Below are positions 25,448 through 36,900 of a stretch of 46,439 nt of DNA, one piece after another; positions within the stretch are counted from its first letter, which is position 1; every line of letters begins with the position of its first letter. The position numbers and the translations under genes were made by a program. A model generated the notes under the pieces. That model made no database searches. It saw nothing but the letters and a program-made list of their open reading frames with translations, and was not told the origin of the DNA. Source of the DNA: UBA3824 sp017541145 (lineage in GTDB: Bacteria > Bacteroidota > Bacteroidia > Bacteroidales > UBA3824). The stretch covers positions 1-46,439 of the forward strand of contig CAMVLO010000034.1 in the NCBI GenBank assembly GCA_947168365.1, written 5' to 3'.

Positions 25448-26458
25448 ATGATTTTAAAAGATATCGGTGAGTTTGGTTTTATAGACAGATTCAAAGGTAA
25501 TTTTACTAAAAATCTGCCCGCAGGTATGCAGGGAATTGGTGACGATTGTGCCGTAATTCCTTCTGAATCATACGATTACGTTGTTACAACGGATATGCTT
25601 GTGGAAGATGTACATTTTATTACAAAAGAGATTGGCGGTTATCAGCTTGGCAAAAAATCGCTTGCTGTAAATCTTAGTGATATTGCAGCCGAAGCCGGCG
25701 AGCCTGTCGGATCGTTTTTGTCGTTGGCAGTGCCTTCTACGGTCAGTGTGGAATTTCTTGATGAGTTTATGAAAGGATATGCTTATTTTACAGAGAAATA
25801 CAATTGTCCGTTGCTTGGCGGCGATACCACGAAATCGCTTGGTCCGTTGGTAATTAATGTTACAGTAATTGGTAGAGTGCCAAAGGGAAAATTCAAAACC
25901 AGAAGTTCAGCGCAAAAAGGTGATTTTATTTGCGTTACCGGACCTCTTGGCGATTCGGGAGCCGGATTGGATTTCTTGTTGAATCCCTCGCTAAATCGTA
26001 ATGACAACGCTTTGGAACTGATTCACCGTCATCATAATCCGGAACCGAGAATTCCTGAAGGGATGTTTTTCGCTTCAAGACCGGAAGTACATGCCATGAT
26101 GGATATTTCAGACGGAATCGGTTCGGATATGAAACATATTTTGGACGAATCCAAAGTTTCCGCATTAATTGAGCTTGAACGTTTGCCGTTAAGCGATGTT
26201 ATGCAAAATGAATACGGAGAACAACGTTCCAAGATGTACAAATATGCCGTTACCGGTGGCGAAGATTACGAATTGTTGCTCACGGTGGATAGTTCGATGT
26301 TCGGTACTCTGAATTTTGACTACAGCAACAAATTCGGAAAAGAGCTGTTCAGAATCGGTAAAATCATAGAAACCAGCGAGAACTGTAAACTTTTTCTAAC
26401 AGAAAACGGTTGGCCGGTAAATTCGTTGGGTAGCGGTTTTGATCATTTTATGGCATAA
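25448..26458 (+). CDS. thiL: Thiamine-monophosphate kinase
   Basis: 336 residues. The N-terminal GIGDDCAVI (29-37) and TTDMLVEDVHF (47-57) metal and nucleotide motifs, LAVNLSDIAAEAGEP, GGDTTKS, and the C-terminal MDISDGIGSD and TGGEDYELL motifs identify the AIRS/PurM-type kinase that turns thiamine phosphate into thiamine pyrophosphate. Length and motif order are normal. It starts one base after the exonuclease stop and ends before an imperfect terminator hairpin. Confidence 0.94.
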   Translation: MILKDIGEFGFIDRFKGNFTKNLPAGMQGIGDDCAVIPSESYDYVVTTDMLVEDVHFITKEIGGYQLGKKSLAVNLSDIAAEAGEPVGSFLSLAVPSTVSVEFLDEFMKGYAYFTEKYNCPLLGGDTTKSLGPLVINVTVIGRVPKGKFKTRSSAQKGDFICVTGPLGDSGAGLDFLLNPSLNRNDNALELIHRHHNPEPRIPEGMFFASRPEVHAMMDISDGIGSDMKHILDESKVSALIELERLPLSDVMQNEYGEQRSKMYKYAVTGGEDYELLLTVDSSMFGTLNFDYSNKFGKELFRIGKIIETSENCKLFLTENGWPVNSLGSGFDHFMA

Positions 26459-26491
26459 CATTTTTTTGGAAAAAATAAAATTCTTATATTT

Positions 26492-26523
26492 ACGCTTCGC
26501 AATTTAATTTTGCGGAGCGTTTA
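26492..26523 (+). terminator. Hairpin after thiL
   Basis: ACGCTTCGCAA (26492-26502) pairs with TTGCGGAGCGT (26510-26520), one G-T wobble, loop of 7, but only three T's follow. Probably a terminator, weak T-run. Confidence 0.5.
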
Positions 26524-26655
26524 GATATTTGTTGGTAAGTTTTTTGCATATTTTGCATTTAACTTATTAATTTTTAGTCGGTAAATCCGATTAGAAAAAA
26601 ATATAACAAAATTTAGTACAGTTTCAAACATTAACTTATTGTCCGAAAGGCAAGT

Positions 26656-28590
26656 ATGATAGGTAAAAAAATATTATTAATATTTATTTTCCTGATAACA
26701 ACCGTTGTGCTCAAAGCCCAGTCGGGATCAGGTTATGGCAGAGAGGTTGACAGTCTTTTGAAACTGGTAGAATCTGCCCCTGACACTGCATTGGCTCATT
26801 TGTATACCGAACTTGCTTGGAAACTGCGCTATATCAACACAAAACAGGCTATTTATTACGCTAAACAAGCTATTCCTTACGCCGAAAAATATCACAATCA
26901 TATAGAATATTGCAGGGGCTACAGTTACGCCGGAATTGGTAACCGTTTCCTCGGAAATATTTCCGAAGCTCTTGAATATTACCGAATTGCGCTAGAATAC
27001 GCCATAAAATACGACATCGTTTCGGAGATTGCATACGCTTACAATAATATCGGAAATTTGTTTTTAGACCAAAATTGTTACGAATTGGCAGAGGGGCATC
27101 AGCAAAAAGCAATTGAGATAGCTAAAACGATGTCTGATAGTACATTAATGCTATATTCGTATCTCAATCTCGGTCGTATTTGTCAGCGTCAACGCCGTTT
27201 TGATGATGCCATGGCTTATTACGATACTTTGTATTATCTGAAATCCGTGAGCAACGATTTCAAACTTCCGATGGCTGTTGTCCGTAAAAATATTGCTGAC
27301 CTTTATTATGAACAAGGCATACTCGACAGTGCCAAAGCTATTTACAATGAGTGTCTTGCTTGTACAGATTGGTCGAAACACAATAGTATTGTTGCCGAAA
27401 CTTATATTAATTTGGCGCGATTGTATCTTAACAGTAAAAAAATCGATTCTGCATTATATTGCGGTTACAAGGCGTTGGATATTTCTTCAGAACAATACTC
27501 AAGGCTTTCACTCAAAGATACTTATCTGATACTTGGCGAAATATATTTCAAACTTGGTAATTACAAACAAGCCGACAAGTTTTTTATAAAAGATATGGAT
27601 TTTACGGATTCTATCAGCAATTCGCATATCAGTAACAGTTTGGTCGGTATACAATTTACAGTTGATAAATATCGTCGTGAGCAGGAACTTGAAATTAAAA
27701 ATCAAGAGCGTGAATACAAAATTATGGTGCTGAATATCTGTGTTGTAATTTTGTTTTTGGCGGCTATTACATCTTTTATGATTAATTTCAATAACAACAA
27801 AGCCACCTTAATCAACGACAAACTTGCCTCTACCCGCGAGGATATGAACAATAGTATTGAGTACACAAAAAATATTCAGAGTGCAATTCATCCTAATATT
27901 GAAAAATTCGGTAATATCTTTGCCGATAAATATGTAATTTTCAAACCGAAAGAAGTAGTTTCCGGTGACTTTTATTGGCAATATGAAGATTCTGAATATG
28001 AGATGATTGCAGTGGCAGATTGTTCCGGTCGTGGAGTTCCGGGAGCTTTGCTTACAATGCTTGGAGCTTCGGCACTTCAGGAAATTGCGGCCACCAAACA
28101 GCGTAGTGCTTCCAAAATTTTGGAACTGTTGCGAGTAAATATCAAATCGTTGTTGCACCAAGAAAATTGCGAATTAGCGAGCGATACCGACGGTATGAAT
28201 ATTGCGTTGATTGTTGTTAACAAAAAAACAATGATAATGGACTACGCCGGTGCGATGTTGCCGTTGTATTATATCCGTGAAGATGAGATTTTTAAGATAG
28301 AACCTACACGTTCTCCGGTAGGATTTCATTTCCGCGAATTGCCTTTTGAATCGGTGAAACTTCAGTTGAAAAACGGTGATTGTATTTATCTTGGTACTGA
28401 CGGTTATGCGGCTCAGGTTGGCGGTGATAACAACAAGAAAATAAAATCACGACGGTATAGGGATCTTTTGGTAAAATTTCATAAATTGCCGATGCGTTTT
28501 CAGGCAATTGAACTTATGCGATTTTTCCTCAATTGGAAAAAAGATAATGAACAGATAGACGATATTTTGTTGGTCGGTTTCAAAGTATAA
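26656..28590 (+). CDS. TPR sensor with SpoIIE/RsbU-type PP2C phosphatase, copy 1
   Basis: 644 residues: signal peptide (to about VLKAQS), tetratricopeptide repeats (about 50-330, with A-x-x-x-Y-x-x-A patterns), one membrane span (about 355-376), a short coiled linker, then a SpoIIE-type Ser/Thr phosphatase (about 425-644). Metal motifs visible are SGDFYW, AVADCSGRGVPGALL, DGMNIALI, GTDGYAAQ and QIDDILLVG. The periplasmic TPR domain probably senses a signal and controls the cytoplasmic phosphatase, as in partner-switching regulation. In the motif after the metal Asp the usual His is Arg (DCSGRGVPG), unlike copy 2, so activity may differ. The second copy follows after 18 bases. Confidence 0.88.
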   Translation: MIGKKILLIFIFLITTVVLKAQSGSGYGREVDSLLKLVESAPDTALAHLYTELAWKLRYINTKQAIYYAKQAIPYAEKYHNHIEYCRGYSYAGIGNRFLGNISEALEYYRIALEYAIKYDIVSEIAYAYNNIGNLFLDQNCYELAEGHQQKAIEIAKTMSDSTLMLYSYLNLGRICQRQRRFDDAMAYYDTLYYLKSVSNDFKLPMAVVRKNIADLYYEQGILDSAKAIYNECLACTDWSKHNSIVAETYINLARLYLNSKKIDSALYCGYKALDISSEQYSRLSLKDTYLILGEIYFKLGNYKQADKFFIKDMDFTDSISNSHISNSLVGIQFTVDKYRREQELEIKNQEREYKIMVLNICVVILFLAAITSFMINFNNNKATLINDKLASTREDMNNSIEYTKNIQSAIHPNIEKFGNIFADKYVIFKPKEVVSGDFYWQYEDSEYEMIAVADCSGRGVPGALLTMLGASALQEIAATKQRSASKILELLRVNIKSLLHQENCELASDTDGMNIALIVVNKKTMIMDYAGAMLPLYYIREDEIFKIEPTRSPVGFHFRELPFESVKLQLKNGDCIYLGTDGYAAQVGGDNNKKIKSRRYRDLLVKFHKLPMRFQAIELMRFFLNWKKDNEQIDDILLVGFKV

Positions 28591-28608
28591 CCCAAAGTTA
28601 GAAAAACA

Positions 28609-30534
28609 ATGAAGTGGCTTAAATATTACATCTTATTTTTATTTGTGATGCTGCAAACATTTGCGGCAAGCCACGTTTTTGCCCAAAGAGCACGTTCAAT
28701 CGACAGTTTGCGTATGCTTGCAAGGGAAGTTCCCGACACTATGAAACCGTACATCTACAACAAGATAGCTTGGCAAGCACGCTATATGTTGCCGATTGTT
28801 GCAATTCAGTACAGTACACAGGCGGCTGATATGGCGATGAAATTTGGTATTTACAAGGAGCTTGTAAAAAGTTATAATTATCTTGGCGTAATACATCGTA
28901 ATATCGGTAAATATGAAGAGGCGATACATTATTACGAAATCGGTTTGAACGCCGCTGTAGAATACAAAATTCGAGATCAAGAGGCTTTCGGTTACAACAA
29001 TTTGGCAAATATTTATTATATGCTCGGCAATTATCCAAAAGCCAACGAATATGTAAAACAATGTATTTGGAATGGTGAACAGCTTGAAAATAATGAGGTT
29101 CTCGGCTACGGTTATCTCACCATGGGATTGATATATTCTGATCAGGGATTTTATCAAGAAGCTTCAGAATGTTTCAAGAAATCAGCACGTTATAGAAAAA
29201 CTGTTAACCTGAATCAGATGTTTGTTTCGCTGAAAAATTTGGCTTTGGTTTATGTAAAAATCGGAAAAACTGCCGAAGCCAAAGATTTGTATTACACATA
29301 TCTCAACTATTCAGGAGCCGGTAGCGAGTATGTGAATATTGCAGATTTGTATCACAAACTTTCGCTTATTTATTACGATGAGCATCAGATAGATTCTGCA
29401 TTGTATTGCGGTAAAAAATCGCTTGAGGCTGCAAAACTTGGCGGTTTTCGCGAAAGCAGTGATGCCGCATATCGCATACTTTCAAAAATTTATCTTACAA
29501 AAGGCGATGTAAAACGTTCAGCATATTATCATCACGACCAATTGCTTACTCACGACAGTATTTATCAGGCGTCGTTGGCTTCAAAAATCGAGGATTTGAA
29601 ACTTACAGAAGACTATTTTGAAAATGAATTGGAACTTGCAAAATTAGAATTCGATTTAAGATTTCAGATTATTTTGATTTCGGTTTTGATTTTTGTACTT
29701 GGAATTGTGATTGGTATCAGTGTTTTTCTTGGTAGAAAGTACAGTAAAGTTCGCAAACTGAATATCGAATTTTTGTCACAACAAAATGCAATGAATGTGA
29801 GAATTCGTTATGCTCAGAAAATTCAGTCGGCATTATTACCTTCCAAACAGAGTTTCGGAAAGTTTTTTTCTGACAAATTTTTGTTGTTCAGACCTCAAAA
29901 TGTAGTTTCCGGTGACTTTTATTGGCATTATGATGACGAGTATTACGAAATGCTTGTAGTTGCGGATTGTACAGGTCACGGCGTACCGGGTGCAACAATG
30001 AGTATGATCGGGATGTCGTCGCTACAGGAAATCGCTTTAAGTGGTGAACGTAGAGCGAGCGAAATCCTTGAACGTTTGCGCAAAATGGTGAAAGATATTC
30101 TGCATCAGAACGATATGACAAAAGGTCAGATGGACGGAATGGATATCGGGCTTATGGTAATCAACAAACAAACTTACGTGCTTGAATATTCCGGCGCGTT
30201 TATTCCTTTGTATTATATTCGTAACAACGAGTTTTGTCAATTGAAAGCAACTCGCAATCCTGTAGGGGTTTACATCAAAGAGCGACCGTTTGTTTCAGAA
30301 CAATTGCAATTGAAATACGGTGATTGTTTGTATTTGAGTACCGACGGATTTGTTTCACAATTCAGCGGATTCACCAATGTAAAGATGTCATCACAAGCTT
30401 ACAAAGATTTGCTTATGGAAATACATCTTTTGCCGATGAACACTCAGCTTGAAATCATGAAATCGTATTACATCAATTGGCAAGGTCCTGCCGAGCAAAC
30501 TGATGATGTACTTGTTGCCGGCTGGCGATTGTAG
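28609..30534 (+). CDS. TPR sensor with SpoIIE/RsbU-type PP2C phosphatase, copy 2
   Basis: 641 residues with the same plan as the preceding gene: signal peptide (to HVFAQ), TPR array, membrane span (about 348-371), phosphatase domain with SGDFYW, VADCTGHGVPGA (canonical His here), DGMDIGLM, STDGFVSQ and QTDDVLVAG. The two proteins align throughout but differ in most positions, so this is an old tandem duplication rather than a recent one. They share an operon and could act on the same substrate with different inputs. Confidence 0.88.
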   Translation: MKWLKYYILFLFVMLQTFAASHVFAQRARSIDSLRMLAREVPDTMKPYIYNKIAWQARYMLPIVAIQYSTQAADMAMKFGIYKELVKSYNYLGVIHRNIGKYEEAIHYYEIGLNAAVEYKIRDQEAFGYNNLANIYYMLGNYPKANEYVKQCIWNGEQLENNEVLGYGYLTMGLIYSDQGFYQEASECFKKSARYRKTVNLNQMFVSLKNLALVYVKIGKTAEAKDLYYTYLNYSGAGSEYVNIADLYHKLSLIYYDEHQIDSALYCGKKSLEAAKLGGFRESSDAAYRILSKIYLTKGDVKRSAYYHHDQLLTHDSIYQASLASKIEDLKLTEDYFENELELAKLEFDLRFQIILISVLIFVLGIVIGISVFLGRKYSKVRKLNIEFLSQQNAMNVRIRYAQKIQSALLPSKQSFGKFFSDKFLLFRPQNVVSGDFYWHYDDEYYEMLVVADCTGHGVPGATMSMIGMSSLQEIALSGERRASEILERLRKMVKDILHQNDMTKGQMDGMDIGLMVINKQTYVLEYSGAFIPLYYIRNNEFCQLKATRNPVGVYIKERPFVSEQLQLKYGDCLYLSTDGFVSQFSGFTNVKMSSQAYKDLLMEIHLLPMNTQLEIMKSYYINWQGPAEQTDDVLVAGWRL

Positions 30535-30710
30535 GGAGAATTTCTGAATTTTAATTTATCACCTAATTAAATGAATTAAAACGAATTCTATAAATTAAAC
30601 AACTAAAAATACTAATCTTCGATTTTGAAAATTTCTTTGCTGTTACATTGCAATTTTTTTGTTTTTAAATGAAATTTCTATGAACAAAGTTAAAATTTTT
30701 TTAATTTTTA

Positions 30711-30742
30711 TTTTGTTTTTAATTTTTTTTTATATAAATTTG
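30711..30742 (+). promoter_or_regulatory. Promoter of the giant adhesin gene
   Basis: TTTTG (30711-30715), 19 bp, TAAATTTG (30735-30742): a full consensus match. Transcription would begin near 30748, giving a leader of about 245 bases. Confidence 0.65.
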
Positions 30743-30754
30743 AACGTTTTCTTT

Positions 30755-30785
30755 TGCGTAATAATATAGTTTAATAAATTACGCA
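30755..30785. promoter_or_regulatory. Inverted repeat near the adhesin transcription start
   Basis: TGCGTAAT (30755-30762) and ATTACGCA (30778-30785) with a 15-bp spacer, just downstream of the predicted start. A likely operator or RNA hairpin. Confidence 0.45.
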
Positions 30786-30806
30786 TATAATACAAATAAT
30801 AGACCT

Positions 30807-30881
30807 ATGAATAGCATTAACTTATACTTGTGTAACTTATTGATAATCAGCCCCCCCCCCCTCGCGGTTAATAAGGGCTAA
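30807..30881 (+). CDS. Possible 24-codon leader ORF containing an 11-C tract
   Basis: ATG at 30807 to TAA at 30879-30881. Codons 15-19 run through eleven C's (30851-30861), coding Pro-Pro-Pro in this length. Loss or gain of one C would change the frame. No ribosome-binding evidence. The leader role is inferred from its place in the 5' UTR of the adhesin. Confidence 0.3.
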   Translation: MNSINLYLCNLLIISPPPLAVNKG

Positions 30882-30907
30882 AATTATTATATTTATTCCA
30901 CCATAAA

Positions 30908-30944
30908 TAGGCGATGTTTTCTCTATGCGAGAAGGCATCGCCTA
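30908..30944 (+). promoter_or_regulatory. Large hairpin in the adhesin leader
   Basis: TAGGCGATG (30908-30916) pairs perfectly with CATCGCCTA (30936-30944), with inner TTCTC/GAGAA pairing. Only four T's follow, so it may be an attenuator, an mRNA-stability element or a protein site. The rest of 30535-30994 is AT-rich and otherwise featureless. Confidence 0.6.
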
Positions 30945-30994
30945 AGTGCGTTTTATATATACAAGATTATTAACAACTCTAAATTAAATTAAAT

Positions 30995-33900
30995 ATGCTA
31001 AAAAAAATATTAACAACATTCGCCTTTATCATGCTGTGGTGCTTAAGTACTGTAGCGTGGGCTCAAACGAAGACGTTAAACCTAAACGAAGGAAAAATTA
31101 CGATTCGGTCTGATGGTTACACTCAGGGTAATGCTGGTGGTCATACTGAAAATGATAAGGTTTCTGCTGTACAATATACGGGAGATTATGTTCTTACCGG
31201 TTCATGTACAGCAAACCCTGCATTGCAAATCCGAAATTGGTCGGGTGAAAAGATGATTGTCAACATCACATTGGACAATGCTTCGATAATTGGTGACGAG
31301 TGGTGTTCCGCATTTACTGTTGGTGGAAATGCAGATGTTGACTTATACCTGACAATAAAAGGCAATTGTAAGGTTTCTGCTTACAATCATGGTGCAATTC
31401 AGTTATTTGCCAATACGACTTTATATGTAAATATAACAGATACTGAGGGAAGTACTTTTTCTCTTGAAAGTCGTTATGAACCACAAAATCATCCTAATTA
31501 TGAGGTTCCATCCAATTATCCTAATGGTGTAATCATTTTTGAGAGAAATGGGGTAGTTCAGGACAATAAAGGTAATACACTCAACAAGAGTTACGTTATT
31601 TTCAATACTAACGGTGGCTCAAGCGTAAAAACTCAGGAAGTTGAATCGGGACAAAAAGCTACAAAACCGGCTAATCCTACAAAAGAAGGAAAATCTTTTG
31701 CTGGCTGGTATGCAGATGCTGATTGTACTACTGAGTTCGATTTCAACACTGCAATTACAGAAGCTGTAACTAATGTTTATGCAAAGTGGGAAGATCCTGC
31801 CGTTGCCAGCGTAATAAATGGAACTACAACTACACGCTACTCAACTTTTGCCGAGGCTCTCGAAGCTTGGGTAGATGGTAGCACGCTAACGCTTCTTGCT
31901 GATGTGGAGATTTCTGATCAAATCTATGTTACTGGAGAAAAGACTTTTGACCTAAATGGTTTTGGTCTCAGACAGACCGCAACACCTAAAACTATTTTCT
32001 ATATTGATGGTGAAGCTAATAAACTTACCATAGAAGATAGCAATCCAACCCGTACTGGCGGAACTACCCGTCCGGAAGGTATTGCCGGTGGTTATATTAC
32101 TGGTGGTACAGGATATCAGGCTGGTAATTACAAACGTGGTGGTGCAATCTTAATAGATAACTTCGGTTATTGTAAAATGACTGGCGGTACACTTACTGGT
32201 AATACTGCCGACTTTGGTGGTGCTGTTCAATTCTGGAAAGGTACATTTGAAATGGTTGGCGGTACTATTACCGGTAACAGTGTTGCAGAATCAAATACTT
32301 ACCATGGTGGTGGTGCTGTATGGGCCGAAACAGAAACAGCAACATTTATTTTGGGTGGCACTGCTGATATTTATGGTAATAATGGTGATGGCGGTTATGC
32401 TGATGGCCAGGTAATGGTATATGCTGCTCGATTGACAATTTCTGGAGGAAGTCCAAAGGTTCACAATTCTGCCGGAAAGAGAAATTTACTTCTTTATGAT
32501 AGAGACGGTTCATATCCAAAAGTGAATTTTACTGGAGCATTATCTTCAGACGCAATTATTTATGTATGGGCAACAAATGCATTCAGTATCTTTACAGATG
32601 GAATTCCTGACAATTCTGCTGCATATTCTTATGTAAACTACTTCGTAAGTGAAGATCCAGACAGAAATGTTGTAGTGGATCATCCTACACACCAACTTGC
32701 TTTCGCTAATGCAAGCTATGTTGCTAGCATTTCAAACAGCGAAACAACAGTATACTATCAAACATTGGAAGCTGCCGTTACAGATTGGGTAGACGGAACA
32801 ATCTTACATCTCCTAAATGATGTAGAGACCGAAAGCACAATCAACGTTTCTGCTGGCGACCATACGCTCGACTTGAACGGTCATGCTCTCAAGAAGACTG
32901 GCAGCAGCGGTAGTGTATTGTTTGTTGGAACTGGTGCTAACTTGGAATTGGTTGATAACCATAGCGATGGCCCAGTACATTACTATACACCAAATAAATC
33001 TGGCTTAGCAACGCTGAGCGAAACGGAGACTGAGTATTCATTTACTGGCGGCTACATTACCGGCGGTATTGGCTCGACCGGTAACTATGGCGGACGTAAA
33101 GTTGGCGGTGGTGTAAACGTTGATGGCGGCACCTTCACTATGAACGGTGGTACTATCTTCGGCAACGGAAAACACGAACAATGGTATACCGGCGGTGCAG
33201 TACAAGTTACCGGTGACGGTGAGTCGAAGGGCGTCTTTACGATGAACGGAGGTGCTCTTATTGGTAACGCAGCGCAATTTGGCGGCGCTATCGAAGTTAT
33301 AAGTTATAAGCCATACGGTCATGGACCAGCCGAATGTACAATAAACGGTGGCGAAATAAAACATAATACCGTACCTAACGAAAATTCGGCTTATTCAGCT
33401 ATTCGTTTATGTATAAATGAGTATGCTGCTGACTTAAATATAAATGGCGGTATTATAACAGAAAACTTTGGCCCTGGCGGAGCAATAGGTGGAGGTAATT
33501 TCTCTATTTCAGGTAGCCCCGTTGTACGTGGTAATTTTAATGGTGATAAAGAATGTAACCTTAATTTGAAATACGGCATAATCAATGTTACTGGTGCCCT
33601 CGGTGAAGACGCTATCGTAGGCGTGACTATGGAGACTCCTGGCGTATTCACCAGCAGCGAGAATACTGCTCTCAACGACCTTTCTAAGTTCTTCAGCGAC
33701 GATGAGACTTATGTCGTTAAGAAGAACGACGATGGTCAACTTGAACTCTATATTCCGCCAGTAGCAAGCGTAACGGTTGATGGTACAACAACAGTGTACA
33801 CCAATTTCGCAGCTGCACTCGAAGCTTGGGTAGATGGTAGTACACTCCAACTTCTTAGCGATATTGAGACTGTGAACACAATTGTTGCTCCGAGTGGTAC

Positions 33901-36900
33901 TCTTACTCTTGATTTGAACGGTCATGGTATTCTTATGACTGGAGGCAAGACAGTTCTCCAAGTTGGCAATTCCGACGATCCTACTACAAACCTCACTATG
34001 ATAGATAGTGATCCTAATCGCGTTCACTATGTAACCTTGGAGAATTATGTTGCTAAATCTGTTGCAGATGATGGAACCGAAAGCATTACAGACGGAACAG
34101 GTACTGTAAAGATTACTGGTGGTTATATTGCAGGTGGTCAGACAGGACTTTATTGCGTTGGTAATAGAAGTGGAGAAACTTATCAAGCCGGTGCAGGTAT
34201 TTATGTAGGTCGAGCAACCTTTACAATGAAAGCCGGAACTATCATTGGTAATAAAACAACTGGTAGTGGTGGTGGACTTCATGTAGGTGGTATTGATTCA
34301 CATGCAATAATGGATGGCGGTAGAATCTGTTATAACTGTAGTAATTCAGGTGGTGCTGTTAATATTGGTATTAATGGATGGATTAGTCATCAGCCAGGCG
34401 TTGGTAAATTTACTATGAATGGCGGTTTGATAGATTCTAACTATGCTTTGGCTCAACAGGCTGGCTATGGTGGAGCTTTCCGCATTAATAACGGTAAATT
34501 ACATCTTAACGGTGGTAGTATCATTAATAACAAAACTGCGGGAACAGCTGTTGCCGGTATTTTGTATGATCATAAAGGTGGTTGTGAGGGTAACATAAAT
34601 TACATTTATGTTTCTGGTAATGCCGTTCTTAAGGATAATTATAATGCAAATGGCATTTGTAATATTTATCTGACTGATGGGGCATATATAACCGTTGAAG
34701 GTGAAATGGGAGAGGATGCCTCTATTGGTGTGAGCATGCAAACACCTGGCGTATTCACCAACAGCACGAATACGGACTACAACGACATCACAAAATTCTT
34801 CAACGATGATGAACTCTACATTGTAAGGAAGAACGACGATGGACAGTTGAAGTTAGCTATTGCACCTGTGGCAACTATAATCGCAAGTGACGGCACAACT
34901 ACTGAATACGAAACTCTTGAAGAGGCACTTGATGCTTGGGTAGATGGTAGCACACTCAAACTTATCAGAGATGTAAAGCCTACAAGTACAATCACAGTTC
35001 CGAGTGGTACTCTTACTCTTGATTTGAATGGTCATGGTATTCTACGAACAGGAGAGGGTAGTGTTATAAGTGTACCAACCGATGCTACTTTGAATATCGA
35101 AGATAATGACAATTCTGTGCATTATATAACTCTTGAAGACTACTATGCAGTTTCTGTGTCAAAGGTCGGTACAGAAGTAACGCCTGTTGAAGGAACTGGT
35201 GTAGTGAAAGTAATTGGCGGCTATATAGCAGGTGGCTATTATCCGGGTTCTGGCGCAACTCCAGCTGGTGCTGGTTTGCATGTTGAAGGTACTGTAAATA
35301 TGTCTGGTGGTACTATTATTGGAAACCGCACCGAAAATTATTCCGGTGGTGGCATTGCTACTTCTTATAATGGTTCGGTTTCGTTGTCTGGCGATGCACA
35401 AGTTATTTATAATAAGGCATTAGGCTGGGGTGGCGCAATTTATAATCTTGGATCACTTTCAGTATCTGATGAAGTTGCAATTATGCATAACTATGGTTTC
35501 AGCGCTATACATCAATATACCTCAATGAGTATTTCAGGTAGTCCGCAAATCTATGATAATGTTGCAACTTATACCGGTAGAGGTATTCGTGTAGAGCAGA
35601 AATTGTCTATCGTAGGACCATTGACTGGAGCCAAGATCTCTGTATGCCTTAATAATATTGGCGATCAGACACAATCTCGCGAAGGTCAGTTAACCTTGAC
35701 GAGCGAATATATTGACGCCAATACAGCAGCTCAGTTCGTTTGCGAGAATGATGGCGAATCTGGCTTTACGATTGTCAGAAAGGGTCAAGAGTTGTGGGTA
35801 ACTACAGGCTACAGTGTCAACTACTTCGCTAATGGTGGAGAGGGCACAACAGTCGATGAGAACAACCCATACGAAAAGAATTCAACTGCCACAATTCTTG
35901 AAAATGCGTTCACCACAACGGAGGGTATACAATTTGCAAATTGGAATACCAAGGAAGATGGCTCTGGCGATACTTACAAACCGGGTGATTCATACAAAGT
36001 TATAGGCAACTTAACACTGTATGCACAATGGAAGCGTACAACTTACACTTTCACCGTTACAGCCAACAATAGCGAAGGTGGTACTGTGGAAGTTTATGGT
36101 GATGACATCATCAAGAACGAAGACGGTACATACACTGTAGAACCTGGCACTGAAATAATAATAAAAGCTACTGCTGCCGAGGGGTACATTCTCTCAAGTT
36201 GGAGCAACGGTGCTGAAGTAAACGAAGATGGCACTATAAAAGTAGTAGTAACAGGAGCTGTAAACATTGTAGCTAATTTCGGAAGACCTTTTGTTATGGC
36301 TACTAATCATAAGGCAGAGGCTGCCGATAGTGAAGTGCAAAATGGTTTTGAAATATATACTTATGGATATTGCAATGGTAGCAGCTATCGTCTGAAATAC
36401 TACCTCAGTGTCGGCGAACCCGATCAATACAAAGTTGAATTTGATGACAACAGATTTACTGACGTTGATTGGACTTACCTTACCACAATAGGAAACGAAG
36501 GCACTATCGACCTCAATATACCTGCCGACCTTACTACCGGTGATTACAGCATGAAAGTTTTCTTCCGCAACAGCGAATTTTTGGCATTCGAGAGCGACCC
36601 GATAATAGTGTCATTCCACGTAAATCTGCCTGAGACATACACTGTACCTCTCTACGAAAACGTGATAGCTGTAGTAAATACATGTGAATGTTTAACTGAC
36701 ATCCAATGGTATCATCGTGACAATAGCAACGCAGCATGGCAAGCCATCAGCGGTGCAACAGACTATTACTATCGCCAAGTTGGCGGTTTAACGGGTGAGT
36801 ATTTCATAAGCACCAAGATGAACGGAGTATCTACTTACACCTGTCCTCAGACCGACGTAAAGACACTCTATGGTGCGCCTAAGAAAGTTGCCACAGTTCG

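Noticed and set aside
30851..30861. C11 tract as pure sequencing artefact
   Set aside because: Cannot be excluded, but it sits in a promoter-proximal leader of a surface gene, where such tracts are often real, so it is kept as a finding to be checked in reads.
33509..34282. 257-codon ORF antisense to the giant adhesin
   Set aside because: Thr/Ser/Cys-rich product of the opposite strand of Gly/Thr repeats; a shadow of the repeat coding.
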